Below are positions 1 to 8,712 of a DNA stretch of 64,000 nt, piece after piece; the first letter of the stretch is position 1, and every line of letters starts with the position of its first letter. The stretch covers positions 186,001 through 250,000 of the forward strand of contig JAKFUK010000002.1 in NCBI GenBank assembly GCA_021732745.1. The letters are read 5' to 3'. Origin of the DNA: Nevskia sp. (GTDB taxonomy: Bacteria > Pseudomonadota > Gammaproteobacteria > Nevskiales > Nevskiaceae). A program made the translations under genes and the position numbers. The notes under the pieces were generated by a model. The model ran no database searches and was not told the origin of the DNA. It saw nothing but the letters and a program-made list of their open reading frames with translations.

Positions 1-1610
1 TGCCGACCGGTGCCATCGGCGAACTGCACATCGGTGGACCGGCGCTGCCGGTCGGCTCGTTCACCGCGCAGATGGCGCACGACCGGCTGATCGCCGATCC
101 CGGCCTCGGCAGCCGCGACCACCGCCTGCTGCGCACCGGCGATCAGGCACGCGCACGCAGCGACGGCCTGTTTGAAGTTCACGGCCGCAACGACCGCGCC
201 CTGCGCCTGGGCGGCCAATGGGTGGAGCCGGCGGAGATCGAAGCGCTGCTGTGCCGGCATCCGAATGTGGCCGACGCAGCGGTGCTGATCGCCAACGAGC
301 CCGCTGACGGCCAGACGGACGCGTCGATCACCGCCTGGATCGTGCTGGCCGGCGTCAGCGGCGGCTCCGGGGCCGAAATCACCGAAATGCTGCGTCGGGC
401 GTTCGCCAGCCGGGTCCCGGCGGCGCTGATGCCGGCGAATTTCCTGGCAGTGGAAAGCCTGCCGCGAACCGCGACCGGCGAAGTCGATTTCCATACCCTG
501 CGCCGTCCGGCGATCGTCGCCAGTGCCATCGGCGGCCGTCCTTCCGATCTGGAACGGCGGCTGCGTCGCCTGTGGGCCGCGATGCTTCAGCGCGAGGATG
601 TCGAGGTCGACAGCAATTTCTTCGAACTGGGCGGTCATTCGCTGCTGGCCGCACGCATGCTCGGACGGGTGGAAGCGGAATTCGGCCGCCGGGTCGGACT
701 TGCGGCCCTGTTCCGCGCGCCCACGGTGCGCGAACTCGCCCGCCTGCTGGAAAGCGAAGACACCCGCGATTTCGACTTCCGCCAGGTGGTCAAGCTGCAA
801 CCGAACGGCGCGCGGCCGCCGATGATCGCCATCAACAACACCGGCATCTATTACCTTTTGGCCAAGAAACTGGGCCAGGAACAGCCGGTGACCTCGCTGC
901 AACTGTTCGATCCCACGGTCAGCATCGACACGCTGCCGAAAACCCTGGAAGAAATCGCCGCCGGCTACGTGCAACTGATCCGCCGCGTGCAGCCGAAGGG
1001 GCCGTATCTGCTGATGGGCTGGTGCGTGGCCGGCGCGCTGGCTTTCGAGGTGGCGCGCCAGCTTCAGGCCGAAGGGCAGCCGGTGGCCAATCTGTACCTG
1101 ATGGATTCCTGGGTGCCGAACTACCTGAAACGCTTGTCGCCGCTGCGTCGCGCGATCAACGGCTACACCTTGCGCTGGCAGTTCGTGCTCGACGATTACC
1201 GCAAGAAGCGCGCAACCGGCAAGGGCCTGCGGGCCTTTCTCGCCAATCGCAGCAGTTTCCAGATGCTCAACCGCCTGTTCCGGCGCAACGCCGACACGGC
1301 CCTGCCCGAAGTGGCACCGGTGCAGCCCATGGCCGAGCCGGAAGGCTACGACCAGTGGCTGCTCGGCTATCTGCAGGACGTCACCTCGCGCTACGAGCCC
1401 AAGCGCTTCGACGGCACCATCACCCTGTTCCGCAGCCATCGCGAACCGACCGGCCTGTGGTTCGATCCGAACGCCGGCTGGGGTCCGTTCGCGGCACAGG
1501 GCGTGCGCCTGCACATGGTCGACGGCGACCATTTCTCGATGTTCCAGGACCCTGGCGTCAGTCAGATGGCGGCGGCGATCAATGGCGGCAGCACCGGCAA
1601 TGGCCGCTGA
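1..1610 (+). CDS. NRPS-like protein, C-terminal part: end of adenylation domain, carrier domain, thioesterase (5' truncated)
   Basis: The reading frame is open to the window edge, and the first residues (PTGAIGELHIGG) already match adenylation motif A6, so the gene starts upstream. Next come A7 (RTGD), an A8-like stretch (GRNDRALRLGG) and an A10-like end, PRTATGEVD, in which the usual catalytic Lys is Glu (codon 480-482). A carrier domain follows with LGGHSLLAA, its phosphopantetheine Ser at 639-641. The C-terminal thioesterase has the nucleophile elbow GWCVAG, with Cys (1023-1025) in the usual Ser place, and DGDHF as the likely catalytic His. The protein should activate or hold one acyl or amino acid unit and release or transfer it. 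The next gene starts 21 bp downstream on the same strand. The domain order is clear; the substrate and the activity of the adenylation domain are not. Confidence 0.9.
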   Translation, partial: PTGAIGELHIGGPALPVGSFTAQMAHDRLIADPGLGSRDHRLLRTGDQARARSDGLFEVHGRNDRALRLGGQWVEPAEIEALLCRHPNVADAAVLIANEPADGQTDASITAWIVLAGVSGGSGAEITEMLRRAFASRVPAALMPANFLAVESLPRTATGEVDFHTLRRPAIVASAIGGRPSDLERRLRRLWAAMLQREDVEVDSNFFELGGHSLLAARMLGRVEAEFGRRVGLAALFRAPTVRELARLLESEDTRDFDFRQVVKLQPNGARPPMIAINNTGIYYLLAKKLGQEQPVTSLQLFDPTVSIDTLPKTLEEIAAGYVQLIRRVQPKGPYLLMGWCVAGALAFEVARQLQAEGQPVANLYLMDSWVPNYLKRLSPLRRAINGYTLRWQFVLDDYRKKRATGKGLRAFLANRSSFQMLNRLFRRNADTALPEVAPVQPMAEPEGYDQWLLGYLQDVTSRYEPKRFDGTITLFRSHREPTGLWFDPNAGWGPFAAQGVRLHMVDGDHFSMFQDPGVSQMAAAINGGSTGNGR

Positions 1611-1631
1611 CCGTCAGCCGCGAGGGGGTTT

Positions 1632-3113
1632 GTGAAGCCCTTCGAGCTGTTGATCTGGCTGTTGGCGAGCTTGCTGTTGTTACGGCAGATCGTCGTCTCG
1701 CCGAAGCCGGGAATGCTGGCCGTACTGCTGCTGGCCGCCAGCCTGCTGCTGATCCTGATGCAAGTGTTGCTTGAAGGCTGGCGCAAGCCGGTACTGCTGG
1801 CATCGCTGTCCTTGCTGGCGCTGGCCGTGCTGCCCTGGCTGCTGAAATTGCTGAATCTCGCCGATCACGCCCCGCCAGCGCGCCTGCTGCTGGCGGTAGC
1901 CGGCCTGCTGCTGGTGGCGAGCACCGTCAGCAACTGGTTGCAGCCGGCGGTTCGCTATGCCGTGCCGGGCGGGCCGTATCCGCGGATCGGCATGATGGCG
2001 CTGTCAGTGGAAGGCAGCGCCCCGCCCGGTGATGTGCCCACGCTTGCCGAACGGCGGCATCCGCCCGCGCAAGTGAAAATCTGGTTTCCGGCGCGCGCCG
2101 ACGCGGCAAAGGGACCGTTCGGCCGCGTTTCGCTGGCGAAAAGACTGGCGCAGTTCCCGCAGCGCGGCAGTCAGCTTGATGAGCCGGCGCAGGCCGACGC
2201 CTGGCCGCTCGATCTGCCCGAGCCAGCGCCGCTGCTGTTCTATTACCCGGGCTGGCCCGGCGTGGCGATCGAAAGCGCGGCGCTGGTGCGGGAACTGGTC
2301 AGCCACGGGTATTACGTGGCCACGGTCGAGTATCCCGCCCGGCAATCGGGCATGTCGGACGCCCGACACACCGCCTTGCTCACCGAATTGCAGCAATCCT
2401 ACGAATACAGCAGCGAAGCGCGGTATCGCGAGCTGATCGAGATTTCCGAGGCCCGCGTGCGCAGCCGCGCGGCCGATGCCTCCGCCACGCTGGATCGGCT
2501 GGCCGCACTCGTTGCCAGCCCCACGCACCGCCTGCGCGGCCGTTTTGACGTACACCGCGCCGGCATCATCGGTTTTTCGCTCGGCGGTGCCGTCGCCACG
2601 CAGACCGTCAACCGCGACCGCCGCTTCGTCACCGCCATCAATCTCGACGGCCGCCACTGGGCCGAAGGCCGCCGCGAAGGCGCTTTGCGGCCGATGCTGA
2701 TGCTGTCCGAGCCGCTGCCGTTTCCGGACCCGGCGCAGTTCTCCTCAACCATTGCCGACCAGCGCTACAACGCCATCGAGGATCAGGACGACTACACGCA
2801 GCTCGCCGCCAATCTGGCCAAGCACGGCGGCATGCATGTGACGATCCGCGACGCGCTGCATTTCAACTTCGCCGACCTCTGCCTGACCTCGCCGCGGCCC
2901 GGCCGCGTGGCCAGCGGCCGCATCGACCCGCACCGCGGCCACCAGATCATCCACGCCTACGCGCTGGCCTGGTTCGACCGCGCCCTGCGCGGCCGGCCGT
3001 CACCGCTGCTCGACACCGACACTTCACCGTTCCCGGAAGTCGATGTCCGCTACTGGCCGGCACCGATTGCGCCGTTTGGCGACATTGAAGTGGCGCGCTC
3101 GCCTGGTTCCTGA
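1632..3113 (+). CDS. Membrane-anchored alpha/beta hydrolase, platelet-activating-factor acetylhydrolase-like
   Basis: The GTG start at 1632 is preceded by a GAGGGGG ribosome site. The first ~110 residues form four hydrophobic helices. A soluble alpha/beta-hydrolase domain follows, with FYYPGWPG (oxyanion-hole strand), the nucleophile elbow GFSLGG, an INLDGRHW strand with the probable catalytic Asp, and ALHFNFADL near the end. The last motif resembles the His-containing HQNFADF of PAF acetylhydrolases. This family hydrolyses short or oxidised acyl esters of phospholipids. Placed just behind the NRPS-like gene, it may deacylate or transfer an acyl group at the membrane, but this role is inferred from position only. 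The catalytic triad looks complete. The four-helix N-terminal anchor is not part of the classical secreted enzyme. Confidence 0.8.
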   Translation: MKPFELLIWLLASLLLLRQIVVSPKPGMLAVLLLAASLLLILMQVLLEGWRKPVLLASLSLLALAVLPWLLKLLNLADHAPPARLLLAVAGLLLVASTVSNWLQPAVRYAVPGGPYPRIGMMALSVEGSAPPGDVPTLAERRHPPAQVKIWFPARADAAKGPFGRVSLAKRLAQFPQRGSQLDEPAQADAWPLDLPEPAPLLFYYPGWPGVAIESAALVRELVSHGYYVATVEYPARQSGMSDARHTALLTELQQSYEYSSEARYRELIEISEARVRSRAADASATLDRLAALVASPTHRLRGRFDVHRAGIIGFSLGGAVATQTVNRDRRFVTAINLDGRHWAEGRREGALRPMLMLSEPLPFPDPAQFSSTIADQRYNAIEDQDDYTQLAANLAKHGGMHVTIRDALHFNFADLCLTSPRPGRVASGRIDPHRGHQIIHAYALAWFDRALRGRPSPLLDTDTSPFPEVDVRYWPAPIAPFGDIEVARSPGS

Positions 3114-3143
3114 ATCCCGCCCAGCATCATCTGGAGAGTTCGC

Positions 3144-4754
3144 ATGAGCGTCATCGCTGCAACCCGTTCGCCTTCTGATGACAGGCTGCATTTTTCGATG
3201 ATGTTCGCGGGCTTTCTTGCGCTCTACGCGATCTGCTGGACCACGGAATACTCGTTCGATCTCTGGGTTTTCAAGGATCGCGGCAATTTCCTGAACTTCG
3301 CTTATCTGCTCGACAAGGGCTTCAGGATCGGCGTCGACACCTATTACCTGTACGGCTTGCTGCCCGTGCTGCTTCAGGATGTGTTGTTCAAGCTTTTCGG
3401 CCGCGGTGCATGGCCCTTGATCGCCTGCCATTTCATGCACCTCGCGCTGATGGCGGCGGCGTTCACGGTCATTGTTCGGCACACCGCGCAGCCGACTCGC
3501 TGGATGCTGGGGGCGATCGCGCTATCACCGATCATCATTTGGGTCTGTCCCAATATTTCCTACGTGCTGGTTCAGATTTCGATGGTCTGGGCGCTGGCCT
3601 GCGTTTTGGAACGGCGCTACCGGCTGGCGCTGGTGATTGCTGCATTCGGCTGCTGGAGTGTGCCGAGCCTGTCGCTGGTGACTTTCGGCTGCATCGGTCT
3701 GCTTCTGCTCGCGCACTGGTGGCTGGAAGGCGAACGGAAGTTCGGCCGACTACTGAAACTGGTCGGCCCCGGGGTGGCGATGTATTTGGCGCTCGGCTTG
3801 TTGTTTTGCGTCTACTTCGGTGTTGCTTCGACCCTCGCCACCGCGCTGCCGCTGCAAGGCGCATCGTTCTACGAAGCGGTCGACTACGGCGTGTTCACCT
3901 CACTGAAGATTTTCCTGTATCCCGGCGTCTCTGAAAGTCGACCAAACTGGTCGGCGGCGCGCTACTACGTGTTCGATCGAGCCACCTGGTGGGTATTCAG
4001 CACCTTGTTGCTGACCGCCCTTGGTGCCTTCAACGCCTGGAAGTTGCTGCGCAGGCCCGCCGATGCAAGCGGGATCGACCCGAAATCAGCCTTCGTGGTG
4101 ATCTGCGCTTTCCTGCACTGGGTGTTTATCCTGGTGGCCTACGGCACGCCGCCGCAGCACATCATCTATGACTTCCTGCTCGTCGCCGGCACGCTGATCG
4201 GTCTGTCAGCACTGCGCCATAGCCGACCGCGCAGCGGCTTGATCGCAATTTTCTTCACGCTTGGCGTGTTCAGCTTCGGCAACCAGGCTTCGACCGCGCT
4301 GTGGCAATGGCGGGTAATGGCGAAAACGCCGGAAAGCGCTGGCTTTTATGCCCATGAGGACTTCGTCAAGGAATGGACGGAGGTCGTCGAGCGCTCGAAA
4401 TCGAACCGGCTGTTCCTGCTGTCCTACGCCACCGGCGTACACCATTACTTCCCTACCATCATCAACGCCGATAGCTGGCTGATTCAGTGGGGCCAGATGT
4501 TGCCGCCAGACAAGGAACGGCTGATGGCTAAGCTGGCGACTGCCGAGGTTGTAGTCGAGGATTTGACCGGCATTCTCTCGGTATTCGACCGCGACGAAGA
4601 CATCCGCCGCGAGCTTGCATCGCTGTGCCTGGTGAAAGCCGAAAAATACTTCATCACATGGCGTCGCAGTCCCGATCCCGCGACCGGCGAGTGCAAGACC
4701 TACCTGCGCGAGTTGCCGAAAGACATCCGGGAGCGCGGCGAGAACGCTGTATGA
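3144..4754 (+). CDS. Polytopic membrane protein, GT-C glycosyltransferase-like
   Basis: The 536-residue protein starts at an ATG preceded by GGAG. It has about ten hydrophobic segments and a soluble C-terminal tail of ~130 residues. Near the N-terminus, a DRGNF...YYLYGLLPVL pattern recalls the first periplasmic loop of GT-C (PMT/ArnT-like, GT39-type) transferases, where an acidic residue sits before a YGPL-like motif. Such enzymes move a sugar from a polyprenyl-phosphate carrier to a periplasmic acceptor. The stop codon overlaps the start of the GtrA gene (ATGA), so the two are translationally coupled. GtrA/GT-C pairs are typical of periplasmic glycan decoration. The family assignment is inferred from architecture rather than from a diagnostic motif. 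Confidence 0.6.
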   Translation: MSVIAATRSPSDDRLHFSMMFAGFLALYAICWTTEYSFDLWVFKDRGNFLNFAYLLDKGFRIGVDTYYLYGLLPVLLQDVLFKLFGRGAWPLIACHFMHLALMAAAFTVIVRHTAQPTRWMLGAIALSPIIIWVCPNISYVLVQISMVWALACVLERRYRLALVIAAFGCWSVPSLSLVTFGCIGLLLLAHWWLEGERKFGRLLKLVGPGVAMYLALGLLFCVYFGVASTLATALPLQGASFYEAVDYGVFTSLKIFLYPGVSESRPNWSAARYYVFDRATWWVFSTLLLTALGAFNAWKLLRRPADASGIDPKSAFVVICAFLHWVFILVAYGTPPQHIIYDFLLVAGTLIGLSALRHSRPRSGLIAIFFTLGVFSFGNQASTALWQWRVMAKTPESAGFYAHEDFVKEWTEVVERSKSNRLFLLSYATGVHHYFPTIINADSWLIQWGQMLPPDKERLMAKLATAEVVVEDLTGILSVFDRDEDIRRELASLCLVKAEKYFITWRRSPDPATGECKTYLRELPKDIRERGENAV

Positions 4755-5170
4755 AACTGGCGGTGCCGCCGGCTCGGCGTGCGTTGGTTGCGCAATTCCT
4801 GCGCTTCCTGCTCGTCGGCGGCACCGCCACCGCGATTCACTATGTGTTGCTGTACACGCTGCACGAAAAATTCGGCTGGCGGGCGGTGGTGGCCACCAGC
4901 GTCGGTTTCGCGGTCAGCGCGCTGTTCAACTTCACTGCCAGCTATTTCTTCACGTTTCGCAGTGAAGCGCCGATTGCGCGCTCGGCGGGTCGTTATGTGG
5001 TGGTTTCAGGAACCGGCCTGTTGATCAATTCCAGCCTGTTCTGGGTGCAGATCGAAGCTTTCGGCTTTCATTACTTCGTGGCCCAGGTGTTTGCAACCGG
5101 AACCGTGATGTTCTGGAATTTCATCCTGGGGCGGCTGTTCACCTTCGCCAGCCGACCGCGCGGGGTCTGA
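4751..5170 (+). CDS. GtrA family membrane protein
   Basis: The 139-residue protein begins at the ATG that overlaps the previous stop. An upstream in-frame ATG at 4625 lies inside the previous gene and is rejected. It has four transmembrane helices and the family pattern: FLRFLLVGGTATAIHY at the start, a VGFAVSALFNF second helix, a YFFTF-R turn and a final WNFILGRLFTF helix. GtrA proteins are proposed to flip or position polyprenyl-phosphate-linked sugars for periplasmic transferases. Coupling to the GT-C-like gene supports that here. It is the last plus-strand gene of the left-edge cluster and ends 3 bp from the convergent flippase gene. Confidence 0.85.
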   Translation: MKLAVPPARRALVAQFLRFLLVGGTATAIHYVLLYTLHEKFGWRAVVATSVGFAVSALFNFTASYFFTFRSEAPIARSAGRYVVVSGTGLLINSSLFWVQIEAFGFHYFVAQVFATGTVMFWNFILGRLFTFASRPRGV

Positions 5171-5173
5171 AGT

Positions 5174-6628
5174 TCAAGCCGCCCGGCGACGGAATCGCCG
5201 CAGCACGCGCTCCACCAGCGGCCTCGCCTGCTCCGGTGACAGCCGCAGGATCAGCGCGCCGTAAATGACGACGCCAACCGCTGTCTGCACCACCAGCACC
5301 AGCACCGGCGGGCCGATCACCATCGCCGACAGCGCCACCGACAGGCTCCACACCGCCGCGCCCATGATCAGGGCGGATACCAGCGTCGGCATCTGCGCGC
5401 GCGCAACACCGGTCCATGACACCCCGGCGGCCGCGCGCAGGTAGTGCATCGGCACCGGCGCGGTCAGCAGCGGCCGGAAACTCAGCGCGGCAACGGCGGG
5501 CACCAGACCCAGCGGCGCGAAAACAGCGACGGCGGCCAGCGTGGTGACGGTCTGCATGGTCGAATTCGCAGCCGTTGCGGCCTGACGATTCAAGCCCAGC
5601 AGCGCGGCACTCAGGGCGTAATGGGTGACGCAGGGCAGGCCGGTGAGCAGCATCAACTGCGCCACCAGGACACCGCCCTGCCAGCGTTCATCGAGCCAGA
5701 CCTGGAACAGCACCGGCATCACCGCCGCACCGCCGATGGCCAGCGGGAAGCACAGCAGCGCCATGCGGCGCAGCAAGTCGTGCACGGCGGTCTCGATTCC
5801 CGACAAATCATCGAGAAAGCGGCGCATTTCGACCCGCGCCACGGCAAACGGGGGCGACAGCGTGATCTGCAGCAGGATTTCATTGAGCCGCGAGGCCAGG
5901 CTGAACAGGCCCAGTTCGGTGGCACCAACCCACAGCCCGAGGATGAAGCGCGGAATCTGTCCGGCCGCCCAGGCCATGGTTTGCGAGATCAGCATCGGCG
6001 AGGCGAAGGGCCACAATTCGCGGAAATGGCGGTGCGAGTAGCCGAATCGCAGCGGCAGCGGCACCGCGATCCACAGGATGGCGACCCCCAGCACGCGCTG
6101 CACGATCGACTGCCAGACCAGCGCCCAGACGCCGTAATCGAGCAGGGCCAGCACCAGGCCGACAACCCCGCCCACCGCCACACTGATGATGCCGCGCACC
6201 GCCACCGGCTTGAACTGCATGGCGCGGCGAGTGGCCGCGTTGGGGGCCGACATCAGCGCCGACACCAGCGGCAGCACCGACATCCAGCGCAGCACCGCCG
6301 CCAGTTCCGGTTCGCCGAACAGGGCCGCGATCGGGTCTGCGAACACGAACACGACAACGCCCAAGCTCAGGCCGAACAGCGCATTGACCGTGGTCATCGA
6401 GCGGTAATGGGCCGGCTCGATGGTTTTCACCGAAATCAGGGCGTCGGTGCTGGCGATTTCGAGCACGAACTCGCAGAAGCCGATGAACACCATGACGATG
6501 GAGATCAGGCCGAAGGCTTTCGGCCCCAGCAGCGGCGCCTGAACGGCGAACAGCAGCAGGCCGAAAAACTGCGTGAACAGCAGTTGCAGGGTCAGCCAGG
6601 CCTGGGGTGACAATGTCGGCAGCTTCAT
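5174..6628 (-). CDS. Lipopolysaccharide/polysaccharide flippase (Wzx-type, MOP superfamily)
   Basis: The 484-residue protein has about twelve to fourteen hydrophobic helices and the usual start of oligosaccharide flippases, with a Gln- and Phe-rich first helix followed by PLLGPKAFGLISI. Wzx-type proteins move lipid-linked glycans across the inner membrane. It is one of two such flippases in the window; the other is at 30284-31825 inside the exopolysaccharide locus. It converges with the GtrA gene and lies downstream of the cupin-like gene on the same strand, with a 94-bp gap. This second flippase suggests that the left-edge cluster exports its own lipid-linked product. Confidence 0.85.
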   Translation of the reverse strand: MKLPTLSPQAWLTLQLLFTQFFGLLLFAVQAPLLGPKAFGLISIVMVFIGFCEFVLEIASTDALISVKTIEPAHYRSMTTVNALFGLSLGVVVFVFADPIAALFGEPELAAVLRWMSVLPLVSALMSAPNAATRRAMQFKPVAVRGIISVAVGGVVGLVLALLDYGVWALVWQSIVQRVLGVAILWIAVPLPLRFGYSHRHFRELWPFASPMLISQTMAWAAGQIPRFILGLWVGATELGLFSLASRLNEILLQITLSPPFAVARVEMRRFLDDLSGIETAVHDLLRRMALLCFPLAIGGAAVMPVLFQVWLDERWQGGVLVAQLMLLTGLPCVTHYALSAALLGLNRQAATAANSTMQTVTTLAAVAVFAPLGLVPAVAALSFRPLLTAPVPMHYLRAAAGVSWTGVARAQMPTLVSALIMGAAVWSLSVALSAMVIGPPVLVLVVQTAVGVVIYGALILRLSPEQARPLVERVLRRFRRRAA

Positions 6629-6722
6629 TGCAGTTCTTCGGGCACAGGTCCGCGCAGGGCTTTCGGCATCTCAGGCCAGCACGAACCGCGCCGTGGTGAT
6701 CGAAGCCGGGGATCGCCGCCGT

Positions 6723-7685
6723 TCAGCTTGGCGTCCAGACTTGCCAGGTCGGTGCCGGGGGTGCTGCCCGCACCAGGCTGCGCAGGCCTTGCAGGCTGGT
6801 GGCGGACGCGGTCTTGAGACTGTCGCGGAAATTCGAGGTGCCCGGTGAAGCCGGTGTCATCCCGAGCTTGCGCAGCCGGTGGTTGAGCCAGTAGCTCTTG
6901 GCGCGCCGGGCGACCGATTTCAGCTCGTAATTGATCGACAGCGCGACGGAAATGTTGTCGCCGTTCTGCACCCAATGTGGTGCCGTGACCGGAATGTGGA
7001 TGCCCTGCCCGGCTTTCAAGTCATAGACCGTGGCATTGGCCTGGTTGGCGTCGCGGTACTTTGCGGCACTCGGCGCGCCGGAAAAATAGCCTTCCAGCTC
7101 TTCGTCGGTGACTTGCAGCGCCCGGGTGTGATCGAAAACGCTGAAGGTCTTGTCGCCGGTGACCTGCACCAGATAGTTCAGCTCGGCATCGAAATGGTAG
7201 GGCGTGATGCGCTTCGGCGAGGACACCAGAATCAGCGATTCGCCCACGATCACGTCATCACGCATCTGCGCGCCCGCGTATTCGACGAACTTCGACAGGA
7301 TTTCCCGCAGCACCGGGCCGATCACCGGATCCTGCTCGGTGTGCTTCAGGATGACGATGGAATTGTTGCCGGCGATGCCGGCGATGGTGTCCTGCAGCGA
7401 ATGGCGCGCGGCCATGCCTTTTTCCCAGGGATCGTTCACCGACACCGGGCCATTCGACCAGTAGGCGAAATCCGGGTGCGCCGGCAGCCGTTGGGAAAGT
7501 GCGACGAGGCTATCCAGCTCGAACAGCGGATTGCCCTTCAGGCCGTGCTCGAAGCAGAAACTCTGACGGTTGTAGTGGCGCGCGAAATCGCCGTTCGGAT
7601 CGCTGAGCACCGGACGGCCGGACTGGCATAGCGGGTCGCCAGCTTGGGCAGCGGCCATCGTCGGGGTTTCGTGCATGCCTGCCAT
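6723..7685 (-). CDS. Cupin/JmjC-like protein, putative Fe(II)/2-oxoglutarate oxygenase
   Basis: The ATG at 7685 is chosen because an AAGGAG site lies 8 bp upstream; a longer frame to 7748 lacks one. This gives 320 residues. The core holds PYHFDAE (His164 and Asp166) followed about 70 residues later by HIPVTAPHWVQNG (His237), the HxD...H metal triad of JmjC/cupin-8 proteins. Such enzymes hydroxylate proteins, peptides or amino acids. In this setting a carrier-bound or peptidyl substrate of the NRPS-like cluster is possible but unproven. The C-terminal ~60 residues are basic and of low complexity. The gene lies between the flippase and the tRNA-Asn terminator. Confidence 0.75.
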   Translation of the reverse strand: MAGMHETPTMAAAQAGDPLCQSGRPVLSDPNGDFARHYNRQSFCFEHGLKGNPLFELDSLVALSQRLPAHPDFAYWSNGPVSVNDPWEKGMAARHSLQDTIAGIAGNNSIVILKHTEQDPVIGPVLREILSKFVEYAGAQMRDDVIVGESLILVSSPKRITPYHFDAELNYLVQVTGDKTFSVFDHTRALQVTDEELEGYFSGAPSAAKYRDANQANATVYDLKAGQGIHIPVTAPHWVQNGDNISVALSINYELKSVARRAKSYWLNHRLRKLGMTPASPGTSNFRDSLKTASATSLQGLRSLVRAAPPAPTWQVWTPS

Positions 7686-7788
7686 CGCCTTCGCTCCTTG
7701 TATGCGCCTGCGAGTCTGTTGACCGGGTTCGGCCTTGTCAAAGGCCAAAAAGCACCGGTCGGACCTTGGGCGAGGCTTGAAACGACAA

Positions 7789-7820
7789 CGCCCCCGGCTT
7801 GCGGCCGGAGGCGTGTTTTG
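7789..7820 (-). terminator. Intrinsic terminator, probably bidirectional
   Basis: A GC-rich hairpin with a ten-pair stem (one mismatch) and a 5-nt loop sits 14 bp beyond the 3' end of tRNA-Asn. It is followed by TGTTTTG on the plus strand and a T-containing tail on the minus strand. It should end the tRNA transcript before the cupin-like gene. Confidence 0.7.
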
Positions 7821-7833
7821 CAGCGGAATGAGT

Positions 7834-7909
<76 letters not shown>

Positions 7910-7924
7910 ACATTGCGGTCGCGC

Positions 7925-7952
7925 ATTTTACCCAACTGGCCTGCAAAGGCAA
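7925..7952 (-). promoter_or_regulatory. Sigma-70-type promoter of tRNA-Asn
   Basis: On the minus strand, TTGCCT (7947-7952) and TAAAAT (7925-7930) are separated by 16 bp and lie just upstream of the tRNA 5' end, which puts the start of transcription a few bases before the mature tRNA. Confidence 0.6.
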
Positions 7953-8154
7953 CCCCGCAGATGCGATGCGCCCGTGTTGCCGCGATTCTGCGAGCGAGGT
8001 CGCATTTGGGCCTGATTTGACGAGCTTCGTCCTTGATGCTGAGGAATCGGCTGACGTACCGTCCCGACAGGTGCTCGGCGCTGCCGACGCTTGCGATTTT
8101 CGCCATCCGCCGCGCCTGTCCGGGCCAGTTCAAATCAGCCTCAGGGAGATTTCG

Positions 8155-8469
8155 ATGTCGACGAAGAAAGCCGTGCCCAGCGTGAAGACCCCCGATACAG
8201 CGGCGAGCACCGTGTCGTCGAAGCTGTCTCCGGCAACGCCCAAAAAAGCCAAGGACATGTTCCTGCAGTTCGGCTACGTGGTCAGCGACAAGCGAGAAAT
8301 CGGGCTGGGTGATTTCGAGGAAGTCGGCAATCTCGGCAATGGCACCATCAAGTTGCCGCCGCGCGGTCCAGGGCCGGCACCGTCAAGGGAGTTCGTCGAG
8401 ATTTTCGAGATCGACGTGCCGGAGTCCGGCGTCGTGATCGAGGTTGGAATCCGTTTCCGGCCGCGCTAG
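8155..8469 (+). CDS. Small protein of unknown function
   Basis: An ATG preceded by AGGGAG 6 bp upstream opens a 104-residue frame; the longer frame from 7966 has no such site. The first ~35 residues are rich in Lys, Ser, Thr and Pro and probably unstructured. The rest (MFLQFGYVVSD, then GDFEEVGNLGNGTIKLPPR) is a compact alpha/beta-like segment. No signal peptide, membrane helix or known motif is seen. It stands alone between the tRNA-Asn gene and a palindromic repeat. I do not recognise the family. Confidence 0.6.
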   Translation: MSTKKAVPSVKTPDTAASTVSSKLSPATPKKAKDMFLQFGYVVSDKREIGLGDFEEVGNLGNGTIKLPPRGPGPAPSREFVEIFEIDVPESGVVIEVGIRFRPR

Positions 8470-8527
8470 CGCGTCTTTCGCTTGGGTTACGTCCACAAAA
8501 TCCGTTCGGGGTGGGCGACGTCGGGCG

Positions 8528-8685
8528 GTGCATCACTTTGAAATTGCGATGAAGCGGTTTCGCACGAAGTACACAAAGACCACCAAGAACGACGTCAACC
8601 TGATGGTACTGGATTGATTTTCTTCGTGTTCTTTGTGTGCTTCGTGCGAAATGTCACGACTACATTTCAAACTGAGTCACGACCC
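8528..8685. repeat. 158-bp palindromic repeat element, copy 1
   Basis: This non-coding block is nearly identical to 44891-45048, differing at only a handful of positions. Its ends, beginning GTGCATCACTTTGAAAT, are imperfect inverted repeats. A second, inner pair of arms (GCACGAAGTACACAAAGACC against a TTCTTTGTGTGCTTCGTGC type arm) is also inverted, so the whole block can fold into one long hairpin. It contains no frame of note and fills the gap between the small unknown protein and the cyclase gene. It looks like a MITE- or BIME-type element. Confidence 0.85.
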
Positions 8686-8712
8686 GATGTCGTCATTTGA
8701 ACCCCCAATACG

